Of a DNA stretch of 7,777 nucleotides, positions 1-5,854 are shown one piece after another (position 1 is the first letter of the stretch; each line of letters starts with the position of its first letter). The translations under genes and the position numbers were made by a program. The DNA lies in assembly GCA_002695185.1 (NCBI GenBank), contig NZOF01000196.1, positions 1-7,777 on the forward strand, in the 5' to 3' direction. The notes below the pieces were generated by a model, which was not told where the DNA came from, did no database searches, and saw only the letters and a program-made list of their open reading frames with translations. This DNA comes from Erythrobacter sp. Its GTDB lineage: Bacteria > Pseudomonadota > Alphaproteobacteria > Sphingomonadales > Sphingomonadaceae.

Positions 1-38
1 CGATAATCCCGGTTGCCTGCGCCCACTGCATCCCGACC

Positions 39-491
39 GTGCCGGTCACCATGATCCAGGGCGCGATTAGTGTCATCGCGGCAAATTCGTTGAGGCTCAC
101 GCGGCGCTATCGCTACTATGTCTCGATGGACGTGGTCAAAAAACGTCCCAAGGCAGAGTTGCGAGGCCCGCAGCGGCTGCCCGGTGGCATCGTCGAGGAT
201 GCCGTGGTCGGCGAAATCCGGCGCCTGCTGCGCACCCCGGAGGTCGCCGCGCGGGTATCACGTACCCTGCGCAAGGATCGGCCAGACCTTGGCGAGGCGG
301 ACATCAGCGCCTCACTCGCCCAATTTGACGACATGTGGAAGGCGCTGATCCCGGCCGAGCAAGCGCGCGTGGTCAGGCTGCTGGTGGCGCGTGTCACAGC
401 CAGCGACGCCGGACTGGCGGTCGATCTGCGCCACGAGGGCTTGGGTGCAATTGCGACGCTTATGGCACCGGCCAAGCCGGAGGTGGCGTGA
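39..491 (+). pseudogene. Large serine recombinase, C-terminal fragment
   Basis: This is the C-terminal end of a large serine recombinase, the class that cuts and rejoins DNA at attachment sites. The recognisable part starts near base 102 with RRYRYYVS, the end of the recombinase zinc-ribbon region. It continues through the usual tail: the segment LPGGIVEDAVV, a helical stretch with LRTPEVAARV, and PAEQARVVRLLVARV. The catalytic serine domain is absent. The frame is open to the left window edge, but bases 3-100 do not encode the expected ribbon (no pattern like MTPTHA..KGRRYRYY), and neither of the other two plus frames does. I therefore read this as a recombinase joined to foreign DNA near base 95-102 and probably inactive. 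The start given is an in-frame GTG and is arbitrary. The stop overlaps the next gene's ATG as TGATG, the usual arrangement for this pair. The family call is firm; the truncation is inferred. Confidence 0.65.
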
Positions 492-871
492 TGGCAGAGC
501 CCGAAACGCTCCGCGTCCACATACCGCTCACCATGCGCAATCGCGGCGGCCGCCCCCGCATCCTGCCTCCCAAGGAGATCGAGGTGGCCATGGAACGCGG
601 CCAGGACGCGCGCCTTCTGCGCGCCATCGGCCGAGCATGGGACTGGCGGCGCAGGCTTGAGCGCGGCGACGTCACCACCATTGCCGATCTCGCCAGAGAG
701 GAAGGTATCTCCGACCGCTATGTCAGCCGCGTGATCCGGCTGGCATGGCTCTCGCCATCCGTGCTGGAACGGTTGGTCCTGCGGCGCGAGCCCACGGTGC
801 TGTCGATCTTCGACCTTTGCGGCGTGGCGGAGCTGCCATGGGTTGAGCAGCCGGGGCGCGTGTTTGACTGA
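491..871 (+). CDS. Small HTH protein of the serine-recombinase module
   Basis: A 126-residue protein of the type that commonly follows large serine recombinases in alphaproteobacterial elements. Its N-terminus (about 7-25) is basic and carries RNRGGRPR. Residues 40-60 form a helix (ARLLRAIGRAWDWRRRLERG). Residues 61-86 form a helix-turn-helix, TIADLAREEGISDRYVSRVI, like the resolvase or sigma-factor HTH fold. The tail LERLVLRREP followed by PWVEQ is also typical of the family. The likely role is DNA binding, as a recombination accessory factor or regulator; this is inferred from the HTH and the conserved pairing. The start is the ATG sharing its A with the recombinase stop (TGATG), which implies translational coupling. 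The reading frame is intact although the recombinase is probably broken. Its stop lies three bases from the stop of the convergent downstream gene. Confidence 0.75.
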   Translation: MAEPETLRVHIPLTMRNRGGRPRILPPKEIEVAMERGQDARLLRAIGRAWDWRRRLERGDVTTIADLAREEGISDRYVSRVIRLAWLSPSVLERLVLRREPTVLSIFDLCGVAELPWVEQPGRVFD

Positions 872-874
872 GGG

Positions 875-1705
875 TCAGTGAAAGCTGGCCTGAAAACTCG
901 TGGCGGTCAGCGACACGTGGGCGTCCAGCGGCGGGCGCAGTTCGAACACCTTCGGCTCGCGTGCAAAGTGATAGAGCCGCATGAGGCACCAGTCCGCCCG
1001 CCGTTCGTCGGCAACAGCCAGCTCGTTCCGCGAAATATGGAATGGTGTGCGTTCCCAGCCGTTGGTCGTCTTCACTTCGATCAGACGGGGCCGACCATCC
1101 GGCGCATAACTGGCGATATCATACCCCGCGCCATCGCCATCCTCCTCCGAGACCCATCGCACCTTTGACGCAAGATCAGAGCGCCCGGAGCCAGCCAGCA
1201 CCGCTTTCTCATGCGCCAGCGCGCGTTCCTCTCCCGCCCGGCCAAGCGCGCGGTTGCGCTCGTCACGCTCCGCCACATCGAATTTGCGGGCGGTGGCGAT
1301 GGTTTGCTCAAGTTCAGCCGGAGGCGGTTGGTTGCTGAGCGTCGGGGGCGGTCCAATCCAAAGTTGAGCCGCCTCGCGGAGGCCCATCGCGGGCCGGTCC
1401 GGAATGCGGGACAGCCAGCCGGGGTTGAGTTCCAGCCAACGCGCCACCGCCTCTTCTAGTGTGCCCTGGTAGTTTTGCGCGGGCTTATAGCCGGGGATCC
1501 AGTCCTCTCCGAGGGCCCTGAGAACCGCGCTGATGTTCTGGTGCTTGAACTCGATTGAACTGCGGTTGCGGTCGATCTGGATCTGAAGATCACGATTGTG
1601 AGCAGCCTTGTTATAGGACTGGCCAGCAAAGTCCGCAGACAGCATCGCGAAGTAATCCGCGACGACCAGGTCATTCTCTGCGTCTGTCCAAGGCCCGTTC
1701 GACAT
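875..1705 (-). CDS. DUF3883 protein with PD-(D/E)XK nuclease-like C-terminus
   Basis: A 276-residue cytoplasmic protein with no signal peptide or membrane segment. The C-terminal part (about 155-260) matches DUF3883: GRAGEE at 155-160, GDGAGYDI at 190-197, then LIEVKTT at 208-214 and HISRNE at 223-228. D196, E210 and K212 sit where a PD-(D/E)XK nuclease places its catalytic D, E and K, and E159 or E160 could supply the upstream acid. The N-terminal part (1-95) is a distinct conserved region with WTDAEN, ADYFAML, YNKAAHNR and SIEFKHQNISAVL, which I know only as a recurrent partner of DUF3883. A proline-rich linker (118-130) separates the halves. Proteins of this build occur in mobile and defence-rich regions, so a restriction-like role is plausible but not shown. 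The ATG lacks a clear Shine-Dalgarno sequence. The gene is convergent with the recombinase-module HTH gene. Confidence 0.8.
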   Translation of the reverse strand: MSNGPWTDAENDLVVADYFAMLSADFAGQSYNKAAHNRDLQIQIDRNRSSIEFKHQNISAVLRALGEDWIPGYKPAQNYQGTLEEAVARWLELNPGWLSRIPDRPAMGLREAAQLWIGPPPTLSNQPPPAELEQTIATARKFDVAERDERNRALGRAGEERALAHEKAVLAGSGRSDLASKVRWVSEEDGDGAGYDIASYAPDGRPRLIEVKTTNGWERTPFHISRNELAVADERRADWCLMRLYHFAREPKVFELRPPLDAHVSLTATSFQASFH

Positions 1706-2177
1706 GCGGCCAGGCTAGACACGCAAAAATCATTTGTCATCAGCAGTTTCGTCGGAGGAATGGGATGCGAACCCACGCAAGAAATCCGCCAATCTACGCT
1801 GGCATCCCGAGCAACGCGCCTACCGCGTGTTCTGGCTATGTTGCTATCGATGTCGTTCGGAACGCACGTTTAGGTTTTTTGCGGGGTTCGGCGGCAGAGC
1901 ATTGAAAGGTAACGAGAAAACGAGACCGAACCGGAACGGGCGAGGTTCGCCCAAACTGAGACTGAGGACCTTTCTGAGCCCAGCTTCGGCTAGGCTGCGC
2001 GTCTATGAGGTTCGGTCGGTTCCTGCAATCCCCTTTGATAACACGAAAAAATCGGTGCCCGTCAGGGCGGTGTCACTGGTTCGCAATGTGGATAATGGCG
2101 GAGGGAATGGGCCTGATATCCAACCTTCTCCAACACTAAATAATTGTTTTTACGGGATACTCGTGTCGAAGGCGACG
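1706..2177. other. Gene-poor stretch, no supported gene
   Basis: About 470 bases with no reading frame I would call a gene. A long plus-strand frame spans 1734-2231, but its product shows no recognisable domain, has low-complexity joins and runs antisense into the transposase remnant, so I treat it as chance. The left end must hold the promoter of the minus-strand DUF3883 gene, but I see no convincing -35/-10 pair. Two short inverted repeats lie inside (1977-1996 and 2167-2182). The stretch looks like the worn edge of successive insertions. Confidence 0.5.
1977..1996. repeat. Inverted repeat with TTCG loop
   Basis: The sequence AGCCCAGC, loop TTCG, GCTAGGCT folds into an eight-pair stem with one C/A mismatch, closed by a stable TTCG tetraloop. 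No T-run follows on either strand, so it is not a standard intrinsic terminator. Its role is unknown; it may be a remnant of a transposon or a structured RNA. Confidence 0.4.
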
Positions 2178-2387
2178 CTTCGGTCGCTTCCTCGCGGCGA
2201 ACAACGGTCCGAAACTTGCCCCCTCCCATAACCGCAGAATTTCGTGACAGGTGTCGATGCCACGCTCATGCAACAGGTCCTCGATACAGCGACGCGACAG
2301 CTGCATCCAGCAGCACATCGCCATCACAGCCACGGGAATGATTTCTGGCGAGACCTTGAAGCAGCGCAAAGGGCTGCGTCGGGCCAT
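2178..2387 (-). pseudogene. IS6-family transposase, N-terminal remnant
   Basis: About 70 codons on the minus strand resemble the N-terminus of an IS6/IS240-type transposase. The matching stretches are FKVSPEIIPVAVM, IEDLLHERGIDTCHEILRLW and FGPLFAA, which correspond to the usual FxxSPEIIxxAVMxY, VEDLLxERGIDxxHETVRxW and FGPxFAA. The match stops near KRPKRR, before the DDE catalytic domain, so about two thirds of the usual roughly 235-residue protein is missing. Changes such as CCWMQLSRR for the usual RFPLSLRN and an extra residue in LWEGASFGP show decay. The ATG at 2387 is the family's natural start. Just upstream, on the minus strand, GGCTCTGACAATGCA (2445-2431) faintly recalls an IS6 end (GGCTCTGTTGCAAA), but I could not find a matching second end. 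It marks past insertion activity next to the cargo genes. Confidence 0.7.
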
Positions 2388-2495
2388 GCCCGAACACTAC
2401 CCGCGCCGTCAACCAGGCTCCAAGCTTGGTTGCATTGTCAGAGCCGACAGGGCAATGAGGCCCGTTCATTCGTTTTACTCTCGCGGCGGACAATA

Positions 2496-3056
2496 TCAGT
2501 TCACAGCCTTGAGCTTCTTGATGTAGTTTACTGGCCACGTAGCTCCGGGATCATCGTTGGGCAATTTTAGTCCAAGTGCAGTTGCTATCTCTGACACAAA
2601 ACTGCTGCAATTCTTTCCGCTATTTGCAAAGAGATTGTACTTCGGATCACTCGCCATCCATCGATCAGCAACATCCAAAGCGTTTGAGTGGCCGGTATCG
2701 TCAGTATTAACCCGAAACTCTACGTCCCAAGCCACATCGTCGATCTTTGACTTTAGCTCGCCGCTGGCAGTCGAGAATGACGCTTTTATTTCGCCCCAGG
2801 TCGATTCATCAACTGGATAATAGCCAAGCAATTTCTCATATACTAGCAGACCATTATCAAGTTCCACGCCTACTCCGATGTAGGCGTGCCCCGGCTTATC
2901 AATGCTGCCGGGGCTTTCCCGCGCAAGAAAAGATACGAAAGGTCTCTTGGAAACACTGTTAATGTAATCATCGTAAAGGTCGGCGAATGCTGGTTCACTT
3001 ATCGCGGACAGAACCATGAGGGGTATGCAAGATAGCAAAAACTCACGGCGTTTCAT
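2496..3056 (-). CDS. Exported permuted papain-like (NlpC/P60-type) hydrolase candidate
   Basis: A 186-residue protein with an export signal: MKRREFLLSC, then a hydrophobic run, and a likely cut at AFA|D after residue 25. RREFL fits the twin-arginine motif RRxFL, so Tat export is possible. In the mature part, residues 40-80 contain SFLARE, then GHAYIGVGVE with H57, then GYYP. Residues 149-160 contain NCSSFVSEIATA with C150. Histidine before cysteine, each in these settings, is the order seen in circularly permuted NlpC/P60 or LRAT/YiiX-like enzymes, which cut amide or ester bonds in peptidoglycan, lipids or peptides. H57 and C150 as catalytic residues are an inference from motif context. No cell-wall-binding domain is present. 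An AGGAG-type site lies seven bases before the ATG. It lies on the same strand as the three paralogue genes, 205 bases downstream of the last one. Specific substrate unknown. Confidence 0.75.
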   Translation of the reverse strand: MKRREFLLSCIPLMVLSAISEPAFADLYDDYINSVSKRPFVSFLARESPGSIDKPGHAYIGVGVELDNGLLVYEKLLGYYPVDESTWGEIKASFSTASGELKSKIDDVAWDVEFRVNTDDTGHSNALDVADRWMASDPKYNLFANSGKNCSSFVSEIATALGLKLPNDDPGATWPVNYIKKLKAVN

Positions 3057-3061
3057 ATATT

Positions 3062-3067
3062 ACTCCT
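3062..3067 (-). promoter_or_regulatory. Ribosome binding site of the hydrolase-like gene
   Basis: On the minus strand AGGAGT precedes the ATG at 3056 with about six to seven bases between (AGGAGTAATATATG). This is a near-consensus Shine-Dalgarno sequence and fixes the start that yields the twin-arginine signal peptide. Confidence 0.75.
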
Positions 3068-3261
3068 ATTGTTCATCAACGGCGACGCGGCCATCACCGG
3101 ACTAGGTCAAATAGTAGGAATGCCAGAATATGACCCTTCACGCTGATGGTTGGCATCACAGATGGCCTTGATATGTTCCTAGACTTCAAGAGCACCCCAC
3201 AATGTTGATCAGATCATCAGTCTAAGTAGTATACAGGCGATAGAAGTTTGGCTGCATTCTG
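3068..3261. other. Spacer between paralogue operon and hydrolase gene
   Basis: This gap of about 200 bases separates the last paralogue gene from the hydrolase-like gene, both on the minus strand. I see neither a strong stem followed by a T-run nor a clean sigma70 promoter. A TATACT on the minus strand near 3230 has no matching -35. Whether the hydrolase is co-transcribed with the paralogues therefore stays open from sequence alone. Confidence 0.4.
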
Positions 3262-4461
3262 CTACTCCGCTTCTGACAGCGATTCAAAAGGCCTTGGAAT
3301 TTCAGGCAAGACACGAACAACATATCCCACCAAATTTATTCCGTCAGGATATGCGAACTTCGACAACGGGTGTCCATTTTCAGGAACGCCGCTGACTAGC
3401 CTAACGTCGCGTACTATCAAAAGTTCTTCGACGAACGCCGACATTCTCCCTTCAGGTATCGCATCGGCGCTCGGCACAGTCCCTGCGCTGATCGGGACAC
3501 TTGATTTGACACCACTATGAAATACCAACTTTCCAGAGAGTAACGCGTCCAAATCCATCCACGGCCTTACAATCCGAATCCGAGCCATTTGGAAACGATA
3601 TTCGGCAGCGTCATCAGGTGTCTTACTTACAGCACGGATCCATGATGACACACTTGACCAAGATGCGGGTGGAGGCATGAGATACGTTTCGGGCAGCCTT
3701 GTGTAGATATCAATAGGAAGCATATGAGCGTTGAATTGCTCATTGGCGACCGCCCAACTCTTCCATACGTCTCCCCCTGCCGATGCTTGGAAGCTCCAAG
3801 TAGCGGTATCAATCTCGGCCTTATATCCCGATTTATACCATTCTCGAAGGATTTCCGTCTGCGCGTCCTCGTATGTTGGGTACTTTCTAAGTCTTGGATC
3901 GAGCTTCCAAAGACCGCTGTCGCGGCCCCTCTGAAGCATCATGTACGCATCTTCAAACTCGCGATACCGCACCATATAGCGGGATGGCTCACGGCTATAC
4001 CCGACGACCCTATTGTTTTTATACAGCGGACGAAACAGCCATTTCATGACGGCAACAGAGAGCAGACGATCCTTCGGCAAGGGCTCACTTGGCCGTGTTT
4101 CCTCGAGAATATTTTCCCAAATTGACGCAATGGGAGTCGGCGAGAAAGTGGGGACGCCTCCGTTCATTGCGAGTGGACGGTCGAAAACGGTGTTGTTCGC
4201 AAGCACCTGAGAAAGCTCACCTGGAAGACCGCTATATGCCTCAGTTATGGGAGCGAGCGATGTGCCAGGTGGCGAAAGCACAACTCCCTGCCATCCACCG
4301 CCGGCACCAACGGTTACAAAAGTGCCGTCAGATCCTAAGATCGCGGAGGCAAGGTCCTGAGCAAATGCCTGCCGCTTTTCGTCCGCTCGAGCTAGTGTGG
4401 CAAAAACAACGACCCAAGCCAAACACGAAATGAGAACTCTCAGTCTGGCGCGAACTACCAT
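3262..4461 (-). CDS. Exported RPW-motif protein, paralogue A (third in operon)
   Basis: A 399-residue exported protein of a family I cannot name. The signal peptide spans 1-26 (basic start VVRARLR, hydrophobic core, cut near ARA|D). A glycine-rich patch follows at 51-57 (VGAGGGW). Residues 164-226 are helical and charged and carry W208-x3-G212, then YKAEIDTA. Residues 288-303 form the core block YRFQMARIRIVRPWMD. A second beta-like segment, VEELLIVRDVRLV, lies at 344-356, and the C-terminal block GINLVGYVVRVLPEIPRP at 374-391. The last two blocks and the W-x3-G motif recur, ungapped and in order, in the two upstream genes. Start choice: the ATG at 4461 shares its A with the upstream stop (TGATG) and has GGAGG five bases before it, better than the GTG at 4473 that would add four residues. 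Function unknown; its context suggests a subunit acting with its paralogues outside the cytoplasm. Confidence 0.85.
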   Translation of the reverse strand: MVVRARLRVLISCLAWVVVFATLARADEKRQAFAQDLASAILGSDGTFVTVGAGGGWQGVVLSPPGTSLAPITEAYSGLPGELSQVLANNTVFDRPLAMNGGVPTFSPTPIASIWENILEETRPSEPLPKDRLLSVAVMKWLFRPLYKNNRVVGYSREPSRYMVRYREFEDAYMMLQRGRDSGLWKLDPRLRKYPTYEDAQTEILREWYKSGYKAEIDTATWSFQASAGGDVWKSWAVANEQFNAHMLPIDIYTRLPETYLMPPPASWSSVSSWIRAVSKTPDDAAEYRFQMARIRIVRPWMDLDALLSGKLVFHSGVKSSVPISAGTVPSADAIPEGRMSAFVEELLIVRDVRLVSGVPENGHPLSKFAYPDGINLVGYVVRVLPEIPRPFESLSEAE

Positions 4462-4471
4462 CAAGGCCTCC
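4459..4471 (-). promoter_or_regulatory. Coupled stop/start with strong Shine-Dalgarno
   Basis: The minus strand reads GGAGGCCTTGATG. GGAGG lies inside the last codons of the upstream gene, five bases before the ATG, and the upstream TGA shares its A with that ATG. Ribosomes finishing the middle gene are thus placed to restart on the next one, which suggests matched output of the two proteins. It also decides the start against the upstream GTG. Confidence 0.75.
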
Positions 4472-5837
4472 ACGCTTCCTCAGACCACGTGTCGTTTGGA
4501 TTGGGCATCGGAAGCTCAGGGACAAGACCAGAAATGAAGCCAACCACTGCCGTTCCAGGGGCCTCAACAGTAAATGTTACATCATCACCATTTTCCGTTA
4601 CATTTTGGGTCGTCCATGTTTTCTTCGTTCCACCAAAGAGAAAAGAGAAGCCTCCTCCTCCTCCTGAAGAACCCGAAGTCGTAATTAGACTGTAATCACT
4701 CTTTGATGTTGTTGCAGTAATAGTCCTGTTTCGTGCAATAATCATCTCGAGGGGAATCATTGGGCAAAATATCGGAGCGTTGTCATAGACGGATGCTGGT
4801 GCCACCTGCGGCGTTCCGTCTCCGTCCGAACCGTAGCTTATGTATGGGAACTCCGTTGTGTTTGGATTCCTTTTCCAAGTCCACGCGCCGGGCTGAGTGA
4901 ATATTCTTGTATCTAGCCAGGGCCTAACAATCCCAACCCGCTTCAGCTCAAACGAATAACTAAAGCTTCTCACATTTGACACGCGGGTCTCTTGCGTCTT
5001 ATTTCCTCCAGAGGTGGCGCCCACTGTCACAAATCCGAGAGATAACCCACCAAATCCACTTTTTCCCGAAGTCGTCGAAGAATAGTATTTCGAGAACTGA
5101 GAATGGTCGAAGCTGATCTTTACCCAGCCTTCAGGTTCATCCCACTTGTCACGGGGAGGGGACACCTCAGAAACAGGGGACTTATATGTAATCAACGACA
5201 ATGGATCGGTGTGGTCGAGCCCAAGCCCCTTGTAACTATCAAGGACAGCAACGTGATCGGCGATGCGACTATCGCTGAACCCACCACCCTCTGTATCAAG
5301 TGTCAGCAAAGCGGCATCTACTTCACCTTTGCTGCCGTACACTTTCCAGTTTTTCAGAGCAATCTGCGCTCGGGCAAGTAGTTCTGGTCTTTTCTTTGGA
5401 TCCGTACCCGCAATGTAAGCCGACATAGCCTCGATATAGGCATTTTGGTAATCGTTGTACGTCGAAATCACGTCCTGATCACTAAGGTAGGCTTTGGCAT
5501 CGAGGTATTTTTGTGACTTTGGCCTGCTGGGGCCGATCATCCCCTCCAGTGCCTTTTGGTATATCGCGTCGAGATGCACCAGAGAGTAATACGAAGCTAC
5601 ATACCTCTCTCTGGGTGGGCATGTGTTTGCAAGCTCATTGATCGCGTTTCGATCTTCTTTGTCGGCTACCGCGCCGACAATAGACATACTTAAGTATTGC
5701 TCCCTATTGGTCGGGAATGCTTCACTAACCACACTATAAAATGCCTGAAAGACCTCTTGTGCGGAGTATGTCTGTTGCGCGTCCGCCGGTATTGCACCAG
5801 CAACTAAGGCGGCAATCATAGATGTGGCTCTAAGCAT
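4461..5837 (-). CDS. Exported RPW-motif protein, paralogue B (second in operon)
   Basis: A 458-residue exported protein, the largest and most complete of the three. The signal peptide is 1-20 (MLRATSMIAALVAGAIPADA, then QQ). A helical region with NDYQNAY near 128-134 runs into W164-x3-G168 and SKGEVDAA. Residues 257-281 are rich in Ser, Gly and Thr with alternating hydrophobics (GFGGLSLGFVTVG). The core block YSFELKRVGIVRPWLD is at 294-309, followed by PMIPLEMIIARNRTI at 359-373. A second Gly-rich stretch, SGSSGGGGGFSFLFGG, is at 388-403, and the C-terminal block GTAVVGFISGLVPELPMP at 428-445. Paired Gly/Ser amphipathic segments flanking a beta core could be membrane-inserting hairpins, but this is inference. 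Cysteines C73 and C358 could form a disulfide. Start: the ATG at 5837 has GGAG six bases ahead; an in-frame ATG at 5864 would add nine residues and overlap the upstream gene but lacks a good site. Function unknown. Confidence 0.85.
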   Translation of the reverse strand: MLRATSMIAALVAGAIPADAQQTYSAQEVFQAFYSVVSEAFPTNREQYLSMSIVGAVADKEDRNAINELANTCPPRERYVASYYSLVHLDAIYQKALEGMIGPSRPKSQKYLDAKAYLSDQDVISTYNDYQNAYIEAMSAYIAGTDPKKRPELLARAQIALKNWKVYGSKGEVDAALLTLDTEGGGFSDSRIADHVAVLDSYKGLGLDHTDPLSLITYKSPVSEVSPPRDKWDEPEGWVKISFDHSQFSKYYSSTTSGKSGFGGLSLGFVTVGATSGGNKTQETRVSNVRSFSYSFELKRVGIVRPWLDTRIFTQPGAWTWKRNPNTTEFPYISYGSDGDGTPQVAPASVYDNAPIFCPMIPLEMIIARNRTITATTSKSDYSLITTSGSSGGGGGFSFLFGGTKKTWTTQNVTENGDDVTFTVEAPGTAVVGFISGLVPELPMPNPNDTWSEEAWRP

Positions 5838-5843
5838 TGTGCG

Positions 5844-5847
5844 CTCC
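5844..5847 (-). promoter_or_regulatory. Ribosome binding site of paralogue B
   Basis: GGAG on the minus strand, six bases before the ATG at 5837 (TTGGAGCGCACAATG). The competing ATG at 5864 is preceded only by GGCAGAGA with no workable spacing. This favours a 17-base gap after the upstream stop over a 10-base overlap. Confidence 0.6.
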
Positions 5848-5854
5848 AACTTTT

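Noticed and set aside
116..520. Minus-strand open frame opposite the recombinase tail.
   Set aside because: A high-GC shadow of the recombinase frame, which has clear family similarity.
1750..1782. Minus-strand GTGGG-TTCGCAT-CCCAT followed by TCCTCCGA resembles a tRNA T-arm and acceptor 3' end, i.e. a possible tRNA-derived attachment site.
   Set aside because: The normally near-invariant A58 is C, CGA follows instead of CCA, the implied 5' end CGGAGGA fits no common tRNA, and no anticodon or D-arm is found upstream. It is probably coincidence or a very worn scar.
2167..2182. Inverted repeat CGAAG-N6-CTTCG near the end of the transposase remnant.
   Set aside because: Only five pairs and no matching copy elsewhere; expected by chance at this length.
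1734..2231. Plus-strand open frame of 165 codons.
   Set aside because: No start signal, no recognisable domain, and its 3' end runs antisense into the IS6 transposase remnant; composition looks non-coding.
3206..3218. TGATCAGATCA as a possible terminator between the paralogue operon and the hydrolase gene.
   Set aside because: The stem is short, AT-rich, would need a one-base loop, and has no T-run; too weak to call.
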